Assembly: GCA_964036665.1 (NCBI GenBank)
Contig: OZ038529.1
Coordinates: 7,796,501 to 7,860,500 of the forward strand
DNA from: Gordius sp. MW1
Taxonomy: Eukaryota > Nematomorpha > Gordioida > Gordea > Gordiidae
Direction: 5' to 3'
Length of the DNA stretch: 64,000 nucleotides
The translations under genes were made by a program, and so were the position numbers. The notes beneath the pieces were generated by a model. That model was not told where the DNA came from and did no database searches. It saw only the letters and a program-made list of their open reading frames with translations. Below, piece after piece: positions 23,026-33,659 of this stretch (its first letter is position 1; each line of letters opens with the position of its first letter).

Positions 23026-25261
23026 TATATGAAAAATGGGACTATTCCTATATATTTGATAGTTGTTTATAAAATATTTTTAATTGTTACTATACTATTT
23101 TTACTTTATATTTACTTTAAATAAAATATATTATTCTTATTTCAATGTCTAATGATATTTGACAAAACATGGTTTTAATATGCCTTTTTCCAATAAAGAT
23201 GATATGTAATGGCTAAAAATATATATTTATTAAAATAATAATATCTATATCATTATTTTATATTATAACAGCTTTATCAGATGCAAAATAAATTTAATAA
23301 GTTAAATTTATATAGATTGGATCACTTATAAAAGAATTAAAACCAAATATATGACACCTAAGATCATCAGGGATTATAAGATCCTTTATATAAAATAATT
23401 ATTTAAGTTACCCACTTTTTATAATAGTTTAAAAACTTAATACATATAAATTGAATTTGTTTATAATGGTTAAAATTAAATATTTAATGAAGCTTAATTT
23501 ATATTATGTTAAACCTTTATTAAAAAAAATATTAAATGAAGCTTAATTTATATTATGTTAAACCTCTATTAAAAAAATATTTAATGAACTTAATTTATAT
23601 TATGTTAACCAACCCTTTATTAAAAAATCTTAACAAAATTATTGTGTAACAAACCACAATTTTTGATTGACATTTATACCAGCCTATAATAATCTTTTTT
23701 GCAATTAAAGTGCAGAAATACATGATTGACGTGTTTGATTGACTTCCGCGATATCAAACGATACGCGAATTGAACATTACACCTGTGTCAGGTTATATTG
23801 CTGATTCGTAAAAAAGTTAAACAGGTCAATCAGAATTTGATTGACATGTGTCTTAATTTACTAGTATTTTGAAATTTGAAACAAACTTTAAATGGCTAAT
23901 CTTGTGATTGACAGTTAATCAAAACATTGTATTTTATTATTTAATAAAATTAATAAATTTGTTGACATAGTTGAACATAAATAAAAAAAAATTGACCTAT
24001 ACAGATATTTTATAATAAATCTAATTTTTTGAATCAAAAATGCTAGCTAAGCCTCCTAATATAAAATTAAATTTGTTTACTTCACATTTAATTTATATCT
24101 AGAATAAAATTTGTTTCAGAAAATTTATTGATTACCAATACAATACATTTTATACTCTAAAAAATTTGTTTGCATGTACGTACTTGTACTTTATAATATA
24201 ATTTGTTGTTGGTTTTTGACTTCCATATTAATTTTGAGTGACAATTTAAGAGTAACATATGATTATAAGCTATTTTGCAAACCATTTTTATGATTACTCC
24301 AAAATTTTATTAATATTTATATAACAAATATAATGTAAATAAATACAAACATAGAAAACACATATCTGACATGATGTAACATATTTATTGTAGTCACTGA
24401 CATGTTAGGCACATTTATTGATTACCAACTTAACATTTAATTTATATACTTATACTTTATAATATAATTTGTTGTTGGTTTTTGACTTCCATATTAATTT
24501 TGAGTGACAATTTAAGAGTAACATATGACTATAAGCTATTTTGCAAACCATTTCCATGATTACTCCAAAATTTTATTGTTAATATATATATATATAACAA
24601 ATATAATGTAAATAAAAACAAACATAGAAAACACATATCTGACATGATGTAACATATTTTGTAGTCACTGACATGTTAGGCCACCATTTTCTAAATGAAA
24701 ACATAATATAAATAGGATACATTTGTACTTTTCAGATAAATTAATCATGTGCAAATAATACCCATTCCAAGACTTTTCACCTAAGAATCTAAGGGTCCAT
24801 CATGGTAGATTAGTTCTTACATTTTTCTAAATGAATCATAAAACATTTTTTTTATAAAATACTTGTAGACTCTCTACACTTTGTTTAGTGTAATATAGAA
24901 TATCTTTATTTAATAAAACACCCCTGGTCATTCTTTTAAAATAACTCTCTTGTTAATGAAGGTTTTATAACATCACAAAATACATCTGTATATATTCAGA
25001 TAACACAAAGATTGACCTTTGTAAAGAATTTAGAGAATTCGTATATATTACGTTTGGAGAATGAAATAATATCCAACAAATCCCATGTTGAGATTTCTAA
25101 TGGCTTGTTTATTCACAAATATCACGCGTTTTTTTACGCTTTAAATTTGGTGTTACAACACTTATAACCAATGGCTATCTAGCAAAAAACACGTGATCTT
25201 GTTTACTTTTACGATTGTAGCCAATTGGTGCCCTTTATTGCTATGTTGAATTTTATTATTG
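23026..25261. repeat. AT-rich region with two tandem duplications
   Basis: No gene. 23490-23635: ~57-bp unit (AATTTATATTATGTTAAACC) three times. 24175-24412 and 24440-24682: two copies of a ~265-bp block (TTGTTGTTGGTTTTTGACTT; AAAACACATATCTGACATGA). Confidence 0.6.
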
Positions 25262-25540
25262 TTGAATTAACCGGCAAGGGGGTAAAATAACCGAAACCAT
25301 TTCTAGGATATTTTGATAATTAGTTATTTATATGAATCAATTATCTGCCCACTGTATGAATTATCATACATTCAATTTTAAAAGCATATATGAATATGAA
25401 AATTCAGCTAATGTTATATAAATTATATATCATCTTATAGATAAATTTCAATAGATTAAGAATATATCACATATAATTGTTAATTGTTTAGTATGTAGAA
25501 AATATTAAACAAATAGTTAAAGAGGGTCCAGTGTTTCCTG
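25262..25540. repeat. Partial copy of the CTAGCTGACCCGG repeat family
   Basis: 25405-25535 matches 51284-51390 (ATAGATAAATTTCAATAGAT; AAACAAATAGTTAAAGA), so it is a diverged piece of the family whose 5' end is at 51234. Confidence 0.5.
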
Positions 25541-26745
25541 ATTTTCAAAAGTACTACTTCTTTGACGAGATATGGAAGTCATCTAATAAGCTAAAAAATA
25601 AAAATGATAGTATGGTTAATCACATCTTAAACTATATTATTAACTATATTTGTTAATATAAAAAGGTCTTTAAGTGTGCAAATTTTCCAATTAAAAATGG
25701 TACACTTTGCATATGATATATACGACGGTAGGCTTTTATGGGTTATAAGTTATGTAAAAGTTTTGTCATTTAAAATGAAATATGATAAAATATGAGCAAA
25801 TTTTTTTATTTTAAAATTGCATACAATGCAAAATGAAAGAATGCGACATGTAAGAATGTTCATAAATAAGTGCAATGATTAAATCATATCATATATTATA
25901 GATATAAACATTAGTTCCTGACCATCCAATTATATTTTAACACGATAAATTTTTTGGTCTTAAATACTAAAAATTCATATTCAAAAAATCTAGTTTATAA
26001 AAGTCCTTGTGGTCGGTGTAAATTTAATGTAAATTCTAAAACCTCTTAGGCCTTATCCCTCCCGAACCCGTTATTAAATTTGTCGGGCCCGCCCAAGCCC
26101 AGCTCGTTAAAATTTGTTCTCTTTAAAGCCCCTCCGTACCCGCCCGCGGGCCGGGCTTTTAGGCTCATGTAGATCTCTAAATATATAACTTATTAAAAGC
26201 GTCTTGCAGTTGGAAATTATTAGCCGCAAAAATCTTAGACCAGCTAGGCCAAGGCTTAGTACTATTGGGCTTTAAACCCAAAATCTTGCCTCTATTCTTC
26301 AAGCTCAGCCGTCTCACTAATACAATAAATTTTTTTCATTTTGTAGCAATTTAATATTTAGATTTTTATTGTGTAAATAGCATAAAATAATATTTTTAAA
26401 TCTCATTTTAATTAATTAGTGAAGGTAGCGGTAAGATAATTTATTATCACTAATAAAATTAGATTCTTAGGATTATTTATTATAACAATGCTCTGCCTAT
26501 ATAAGCATTTTATTTTTAATTTATATACAAATTTTTTAAAATCAATATGAGTAACTCATGAATTTCCAACAGAGATGCTAAACTTCATCTCATAGAGATA
26601 ATTATTTTTATTGTGTACAAACTTTAAGTGGTTATTTCAAAATTATAAAGTTATTCTTAATTAGGTGATAAAGATCAGAAGTTGAATCATTATTTTTATA
26701 ATTATATTATATTTAATATATGTATACATCTAAGTTTTTTTACAC
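25541..26745. other. Region 3' of the acid phosphatase gene
   Basis: AT-rich, no gene. 26040-26175 is a GGGCC-rich hAT-like MITE fragment ending ATGTAGATCTCTA (inverted TAGAGATCT start). The 3' UTR of the phosphatase should occupy the last few hundred bases, up to 26745. Confidence 0.4.
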
Positions 26746-27990
26746 TTATTTTGGAACTTTAGCGAGCTTAGATTTAAAGTACATCTCCATCGTTATACAA
26801 TTTTTCAACAGTGCTGATGAGTTCGGTTCTCTAATATCTTTAGCCCATTTTCTAAGTTCATGATATTTCAATGTTTTTACTAATTCGAATTTCGCAGTGG
26901 CATTCCTTTTTATATAAATTTTGACCAAAAAGATTGATTTTTTATCTTGTGATGAGGGGATTTTCCAAAATTCGATGACAAATGCAGATCCAAAATCAGG
27001 CCGGGCGTCGTTGGGAACATTGAAAGCTGTCATTAAAGCTGCCACTGTATGGTCGTGGGCCGAGTAAAAGTGGAATATTGTTGTCGCACTAGCAGTCTCA
27101 TTTTTAATAGCCATGTCCAAAATAACCATTACTTTATGTACCAACCGCCCGATTACAGCTTTTTGTAACACTGTGTCGTTTTTTACAGCATATTCATACA
27201 TAAGATTGACGACGTGAGTTAGTTTCTCATAGGTTCCGTTAAATTTAGCAAAGTCCGGTAGTGAATCAAACCCATTTTGACGAACTAAACAATACAATGG
27301 ATCTTGGACTTTGGCATAATCATGTAAAGTTAATTTATCAATATCGCTTATATTTAATTTTTTAAACATCACCGCAAATGCCTCTTTGTTTTCAGCCAGA
27401 AAACGTTGAACCTCGGGCATTTTCATGATGTTTTTTAAAATATTTATCTGGTAATTTATACATACATCGGCTACTCTTAATACGGTATCAGGTTTATCTT
27501 CAACAACATGGGTATAATTTTGAGAATTTTTGGCACGCTCCAACATTTCCTTAGACCATGGTTTCCCTGCAAAGCCATATATTAACGCTATAGCCGACGA
27601 TTTAGTTCGTGGTAAGGCAGATGATTTAACTGCCCTCTTACGCTTTGACAAAGCTTTTCTTGTGACTTGTAATAAGCTGGCGTATCTTTCCCCAGTGCTA
27701 TAACCTGCGGCATGCATGTCTTGAATACCCTCGTCTGTTAGCATACCTTCACCATTGGGCCACAAAGTTTGGTTATAAGTCCAACCGGGATAAGCCAAGC
27801 CTTTGTATGGAGCCCTCATTCCATGACGAGTTACATAGATTACCTTCAATAACACTCCTTTGATCTGCAATTATGATAAAAAATTATGGAAAATTTACTT
27901 ATTTATTTTACTTGCGTTCGATGTACCCAGAGTCAAAATGCTCTGCCAGCCTACACATAGTAATAGCAATATAAAGGTAGTAAAAGACAT
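26746..27990 (-). CDS. Secreted histidine acid phosphatase (branch 2)
   Basis: Hydrolyses phosphomonoesters by a phosphohistidine intermediate; family members act in lysosomes or outside the cell. Main exon 27864-26746 encodes ~372 residues ending LAKVPK. The catalytic RHGMRAP box is near its start, WPNGEGMLTDEGIQ follows, LPRTKSSA carries the conserved distal Arg, and FYSAHDHTVAAL supplies the catalytic His-Asp pair. Eight NxS/T sequons suit a glycosylated secreted protein. The first codon of the long ORF is not a start: TTGCAG before ATCAAA is a splice acceptor. An upstream exon 27990-27912 starts ATG and reads MSFTTFILLLLCVGWQSILT, a signal peptide. The donor GCAA/GTAAAA leaves one base while the TTGCAG acceptor needs none, so the exact junction (perhaps the AAAG three codons on) is unresolved. 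No internal stop; likely functional. Confidence 0.88.
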
Positions 27991-28568
27991 TTATAGGGGG
28001 TCGGATTAATATTTTAAGAGAAATACATCTTTGCTTATCTGCAGCCATATATATAGGTCTAATTATGTATTTTGTTTATCGTGCTTTAATAAATATAAAT
28101 TCTACAAAATTACATTTTAGTGCAAACGATACATTTTACTTGATTTAAATGATATGAATGGAAACTAAAAGCCAAGTATTTTAGTAAATATAAAACGGAT
28201 ATCATAATATAGCGTTATAGAGAAAGGAAATAACATGTTTTTATAAAATTAATGAAAATTTGTACTCTAATTAACGCAAATTCTCGTTAACTGGATGAGA
28301 AAGAAAATAACATGTTTTTATAAAATTAATGAAAATTTGTATTAAATTGACGTAAAATTCTCGTTAACCGGATAGTAATATAATATCAGATGGAGGGTAT
28401 ACCTAAACAAATATTGAGAACATTTGATGTACGTACGAATTTTTGCCGTCTCTAAGCCAATAACACTTATTATACTACCTTTAGCTTTCATTTATATTTT
28501 AGCCGAAATTTAGTACAAACAATTTCTGATTAAATTTATCGCATCTTTATGTCGATATTAGCTAGTAA
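27991..28568. other. Upstream of the acid phosphatase gene
   Basis: AT-rich; promoter expected but no element can be named. 28218-28373 is a ~73-bp unit repeated twice (AACATGTTTTTATAAAATTA; ATTCTCGTTAAC). Confidence 0.45.
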
Positions 28569-28717
28569 CATGGGCGTAGGCAAGAAGGGGGGGGGGGAGG
28601 CAGCCCCCCCCCCTTTCAATTTACGAGAAACAAAAAATTATGTTTTGCCCCCCTCTAAATGAACTTTTAAACGTTTTGCCCCCCCCCCCCCTAATTTAAA
28701 ACCTGGGTACGCCCATG
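28569..28717. mobile_element. hAT-like MITE (CATGGGCGTAGCC family)
   Basis: 149 bp, ends CATGGGCGTAGG and GTACGCCCATG. Duplicated flank GCTAGTAA (28561-28568) / GCTAGTAG (28718-28725). G12 and C13 runs inside. Confidence 0.75.
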
Positions 28718-29241
28718 GCTAGTAGGACACATTATTTAATATCATGTATGAAATACATTTACTTTAGAGGATCTAAATGCTTGAGGTTTGTATTTTTTGA
28801 AAACCAGGAATGGCCATATTAAGTATATTTTACTTTGTTGAATGTTTCAAATATAAATTTATTAAAATAAATTGACGCTGTTATTTTATAATTTTGCTGT
28901 ATATTTTATATCGCCCAGTTCAAATTGATTTCATAAAGAGTTTAAATTTTGATTTTGTGTATTGATAAATTTTGTTTGGTGCTTGATATTATGTAGCTAA
29001 TAAAAACGTCAAATGTTTAAAAAATTAATTGAAAAAAATGCGACCGTTTCAAATTAATTCATTCTTTTTTGGCTACAATTTTTTTAAATAAAAATATAAT
29101 GTCTGATTAGTCGTTAGGGTGTTAGAAAATTTTGATGCATATCTATTAATATAAGGTCAATACACGTGAAAACTTTGCGGATGACTCTATATCCGATTTT
29201 AAAAAGGTCTCCACAAACAGTTACAGTTAAAGACCATAAAG
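28718..29241. other. AT-rich spacer
   Basis: No gene or repeat boundary recognised. 29213-29241 is the start of a unit (AACAGTTACAGTTAAAGACC) that is repeated near 29590. Confidence 0.4.
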
Positions 29242-29506
29242 GGACCGGGTCAAAATAGCAAAAAAAAACAGCCAAATTGGTCAGAACTGATCAAGATTGG
29301 TCAGAACTCATTAAGATCAAGATTGGTCAGGAGAATTAGGGTTAGGGTTAGTGTTTTAGGTCAGCGTTTTAGGTTAGGTTTAGGGTTAGGATTAGATGCA
29401 CATCAAATTCCCTCCCCATTTGAGATTTAATTCTAATATATTGATTATCTAAATCTCATATGTTTTTGCTATTTTTTCATCATTCTGCTGTTTTGACCCC
29501 GATTCG
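29242..29506. mobile_element. MITE with 9-bp duplication and TTAGGG-like core
   Basis: 265 bp. Flank ACCATAAAG is exact on both sides (29233-29241, 29507-29515). Ends GGACCGGGTCAAAATAGCA and, inverted, CGAATCGGGGTCAAAACAGC. Interior 29334-29395 is a degenerate TTAGGG tract. Resembles 10343-10571 in ends and core. Confidence 0.75.
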
Positions 29507-29515
29507 ACCATAAAG

Positions 29516-29700
29516 CTGCAAGGTTGTCACTGATACAATTGATGCAATAAACACTTATAACTTCAAAATAAATTTTAGCCGTCAAAGTCACGACAAACAG
29601 TTAAAGTTAAGCACCATAAAGCCTCAAGGTTGTCACTGATTTAATACAATTGATGCAATAAACATTTATAATTTCAAAATAAATTATAGCTATCGGTTTT
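29516..29700. repeat. Tandem duplication around the MITE
   Basis: CAAGGTTGTCACTGAT and CAATTGATGCAATAAACA occur at ~29519 and ~29622; the MITE at 29242 sits in the first copy of the unit. Confidence 0.55.
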
Positions 29701-29835
29701 AACTCGCGCTTTTTTATAACTGTGACTTCGTGGGAACTAATTTTAACACACTTTAAAACACTGACCACCTACTTATGCATACAGCAACTTTAATCTCAGA
29801 AAATATCGTTTTTCTTCTTTGGGCATAGTTACATC

Positions 29836-30215
29836 TAGAGCCCTGCACGGGTCGTCCAAACGGCACGGCCAGACGTTAAGCCGGGCCGGGCTCGGGCCAA
29901 AAATTAATCGGGGCTCAGGTCGAGCGGGATGAGTCAACTTAACCCGACACTCGAGTCCGGCCCGATGCAAAATCTAGCTAAAATTTAAAAACTTTACAAT
30001 AACTCTTATGTTGAGTAGGATATTTAGGGGAGACAAATTATTTTTGAAAGATAATGGTAGGTAATTGTTTTTATAAATTTGTTTTCAAAAAAGTTAGGCC
30101 GGGCTAGGACTTGGGTTGGGTCTGAGTAAAAAAATTTCGGGCTCGCATCGGGTTTAAGAGAAATTAAATAAAAAGTGTCGGGCGCGGGCCGAAGAAATTC
30201 TATTGCAGAGCTCTA
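29836..30215. mobile_element. hAT-like MITE with GGGCC-rich interior
   Basis: 380 bp. Ends TAGAGCCCTGCACGGG and TTGCAGAGCTCTA; 8-bp flank GTTACATC (29828-29835) / GTAACATC (30216-30223), one mismatch. Both ends fit the hAT YARNG start. Interior GGGCCGGGCTCGGGCC islands resemble 17884 and 26100. Confidence 0.75.
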
Positions 30216-30649
30216 GTAACATCACAAACTAAAAGACATGGTGAGGGCGTGCCGAAAAATTGTTTAGGGGAGACCGGGGACTAAATAGCCATAAAAAATT
30301 AAATCGCGTTTTAAAAAAAACTGAAAATTATTTTTTAAATTTTCTTGTTGGAACGTAATTTTAAGGTCTATTTTTACTATAGGAAAAAAATTCAAATTGA
30401 AGAAATTAATTGTTTTCTCACAAATTAAATTTCAAAAAAACAAAAATCCTAAAAATTTAAAAAATTCCCGGTGCAAGTCTTAGCCCCTTTCGTGGGATAA
30501 AGTATCCCTCATGTTTTCACATCCTAATGGTGTATACTAACTCAAATTAATAAAAAAATGTTTTTTATTATAAAAAACATAGAGAATGCAAATTTAATAT
30601 GGTTATTACAAATAAAAAAGGGTCAAGATGACAATCTGATTTAGGTACC

Positions 30650-30766
30650 TGTAATGTTATACAATTTGTGTTTATACACGTTATTTATAATATCGTTTAG
30701 TTCTATATACCTGGAGTATATATATTATCATTACCAGATGTCATTTTAAAAATAATAAACTATTTG
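30650..30766 (+). repeat. 5' LTR, first part (117 of 135 bp)
   Basis: TGTAATGTTATACAATTTG start; continues after the insertion at 32497-32514 (CATATTAAGTATATTACA). Against the 3' LTR the 135 bp show three substitutions and no indel. Confidence 0.93.
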
Positions 30767-32487
30767 GGCCTAGGCTATGTATTCTCGATTCAGAGTGATA
30801 AATAACAAAACGTAAAACGCATTTCTTAAACGTTCCATTCCCGAGCGCAATCATCGCGTTCGTTAATTTGTGTGTTATTGTTTACATTTTTTTAAATTCG
30901 CCATTTTTGCTTGTTCTAATTCATATGGTAACAACAACATTTTGTGGGAAAAGAAAGGTATGATAAATAGATATATTAACTATTTTCCTAGATAAATAAT
31001 TTTAAATTATTTTCTTAGATCAGTTGCAAAAGAGGTGGGAAAAATACATCAACCATTCAAATGTTCAACATATTTGTCTTATTTACTAAAACATCAATCA
31101 ATAGTTGATTCACCATTGTTTCTTATTGTTTAAAAATAATAAACTGCAGCTGACATATTTGAGTGTTGTTTTTTTAGAGATTCAATAAATTTCCTAAAAG
31201 GTTTGCTGAATTTGGCTCAAATTTAAATAAACTGTATTTTTTAAGATAGCATGTTATAAAAAATTAGATTTGAAAATGCTTTTGAAATTTTTATACGTGC
31301 ATTTTATAAAAAATGAAATAGAAGATTGTTGGTAACTATCTTGAGTAACTTTTAGGTTATGACATCAGGTAAATAATATTGAAAATGCTTTTGACATTTT
31401 TATATGTGCCTTTTATAAAAAATGAAATAGAAGATTGTTGGTAACTATCTTGAGTAACTTTTAGATTATAACATTTAAAAAATAAGTTTTGAAAATAGAA
31501 TTAATAAATTGTTGGTAACCATATGCACAAAGCTTTTGCACTTTTAGAACATACAGGAATTCTAATACTACCAATTAACTCTTAAAATAAGAAAACAGCA
31601 CTTATATTATGTGACTCTTAATGAAATATGTATAAATGTATTCAGATTTTTACAAACTAATATTTAAGGATTTGTCAGAATATGTATGCAAAATTGTAAA
31701 TTGTTTTACTAATGATTTCTAATGAAATCATATTATAAATTTGATAAAATACTTAAATGGTCATTCTTATTAATATAAATTGCATAGCAATTAATAATTG
31801 TAACTCTCCCTGACTCACAAATAGTATTAATATGTTGAAACACTAACAACAATAATATAAGCAACAACACAAGGTTTATTGTATTACACGGATAACAAAT
31901 AAGGTTTCCAACCTCATTAAAAAAACCTATTAGATATATGTTATAAATTCTTAAATACAATGGTTAATCAACTATTTATTGATGTTTTATTAAATGAGAC
32001 AAATATGTTGAACATTTGAATGGTTGATGTATTTGAATCAACTATTGATTGATGTTTTAGTAAATGAGACAAATATGTTGAACCTTTGAATGGTTGATGT
32101 ATTTTTCCCACCTCTTTTGCAACTGATCTAAGAAAATAATTCAAAATTATTTATCTAGGAAAATAGTTAATATACCTATTTATCATACCTTTTTATTGCC
32201 ACAAAATGTTAAATTAATGAACAAATCTTGTTGAAAAGATTAAAAATTCAAAATTATTTATCTAGGAAAATAGTTAATATATCTATTTATCATACCTTTA
32301 TATTGCCACAAAATGTTGTTGTTACCATATGGATTAGAACAAGCAAAAATGGCGAATTTAAAAAATTTGTAAACAATAACACATAAATTAACGAACGCGA
32401 TGATTGCGCTCGGGAATGGAACGTTTAAGAAATGCGTTTTACGTTTTGTTATTTATCACTCTGAATCGAGAATACATAGCCTAGGCC
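30767..32487. mobile_element. Long-TIR element, MULE-like, in the 5' LTR
   Basis: 1721 bp with exact 9-bp duplication AACTATTTG (30758-30766, 32488-32496). Left arm 30767 to about 31120 and right arm about 31965 to 32487 are inverted repeats starting GGCCTAGGCTATGTATTCTC; the right arm is longer because parts of it are duplicated. A 9-bp duplication and TIRs of several hundred bp are typical of Mutator-like elements. No transposase frame. The centre has a ~128-bp tandem duplication (31260-31480) and an AATTGCATAGCAATT hairpin (31778-31792). Confidence 0.85.
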
Positions 32488-32496
32488 AACTATTTG

Positions 32497-32514
32497 CATA
32501 TTAAGTATATTACA
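32497..32514 (+). repeat. 5' LTR, second part (18 bp)
   Basis: Resumes the LTR after the MULE-like insertion and ends ATTACA, matching positions 118-135 of the 3' LTR. Confidence 0.9.
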
Positions 32515-32515
32515 G

Positions 32516-32532
32516 TGGCGCGGACGATAAAC
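32516..32532 (+). promoter_or_regulatory. Putative primer-binding site
   Basis: TGGCGCGGACGATAAAC one base after the 5' LTR. TGGCG is a common start of primer sites in this superfamily; the matching tRNA is not identified. Confidence 0.55.
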
Positions 32533-32536
32533 AAAA

Positions 32537-33345
32537 ATGGAAGGAATACCTCAATATAAGGCAGGTGATAACATTAATACATATTTGTTCACCCTAGATA
32601 ATATTTTTGAGTCTAAACATGTCCCAAAAGAAACTAGAACAAAAACTATATTGGGATATATGGGCCAGAAACATGTGGAATTACTTATCAACTTTGTTTA
32701 TCCAGATAATATATCCTCATTGGAATATGAAGATTTAATCAAATTAATAAGAAGGTATTCCTAACGAAATCAACCATATTCTAATCAAGACTAAATTTTA
32801 TTCATTGTGTAAAACAAGTAGATGAATCATTGATTGAATATGTCACTCACTAGATTAAAAGCTTCTGCAGAATGTTGTCATTTTAAATTGTTGGATGAAA
32901 GATTGTGAGATCAATTTTTGCACGGACTGCATAATACACAATTGGAGATAGACGTTAGAGCTAGATGGCCGGATGCAGTAAAGCCTACAGGACTAGATGT
33001 GACCTTCAATGACATTTTTAACTTATCAGAATCCATGCATCTTGCAAATGATGAAGTCAATTCTTCCTCAAATGAATTAAACAAAATTCAAAATTATAAA
33101 AAACCAAATCCAATGTACTCCAATCAAAAGAATAGACAATCAATAAAACAATTTGCTACAAAGAAGGATGATCATCAACAATCATTCATAAGGAATTGCT
33201 ATAGATGTGGTAAGTCACATGCAATAAAGCAATGTCCAGCATTTTTAAAAGAATGTTCCATTTGTCATCATAAAGGACATTTTGCAAAAATGTGCAGGAC
33301 CTCAAACAAAGTGAACCAGATTATTAATACAATTGGCAAACTTTA
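32537..33345 (+). pseudogene. gag of the Ty3/gypsy element, frames broken
   Basis: Starts MEGIPQYKAGDNINTYL with the capsid-like N-terminus open to 32764, then stops; the middle (LTRLKASAECCHFKLLDERL) is in other frames; the C-terminus from 32918 reads DQFLHGLHNTQLEID. Two zinc knuckles near 33198-33295, CYRCGKSHAIKQC and CSICHHKGHFAKMC, are intact CCHC boxes for RNA packaging. At least two frame breaks. Flows into protease without a gap. Confidence 0.85.
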
Positions 33346-33659
33346 TGACTTTAATCACCTTAAACCATACATCCATGTAAGGATAAGTCAGAAAAATTTC
33401 AAGATGTTATATGATACTGGCTCATCAGTATCATTAATCAACAAGAGTATCTACAACATGTTAAATTCACTTAAATTAACACCATGCCCCAAATAAAAGC
33501 TTTTGGGAATAGTCCAGTTCCTATATGTGGAGAAACACAGGTTTATGTTAATTTAAACAAACTTTAAAGTTAACAGCTATTGTAACTACGGTAGAAGATG
33601 ATGCCATATTTGGGTTAAACTGGATGGAAGCCTTTCACCTACAACTTCCTCATCTAGTT
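33346..33659 (+). pseudogene. Aspartic protease of the Ty3/gypsy element
   Basis: LYDTGSSVSLIN carries the DTG active site near 33410-33440. The frame stops at 33496, and the expected end of the domain (DDAIFGLNWMEAF) appears in another frame at 33598-33638, joined to RT. So the protease is split by a frameshift. Confidence 0.8.
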
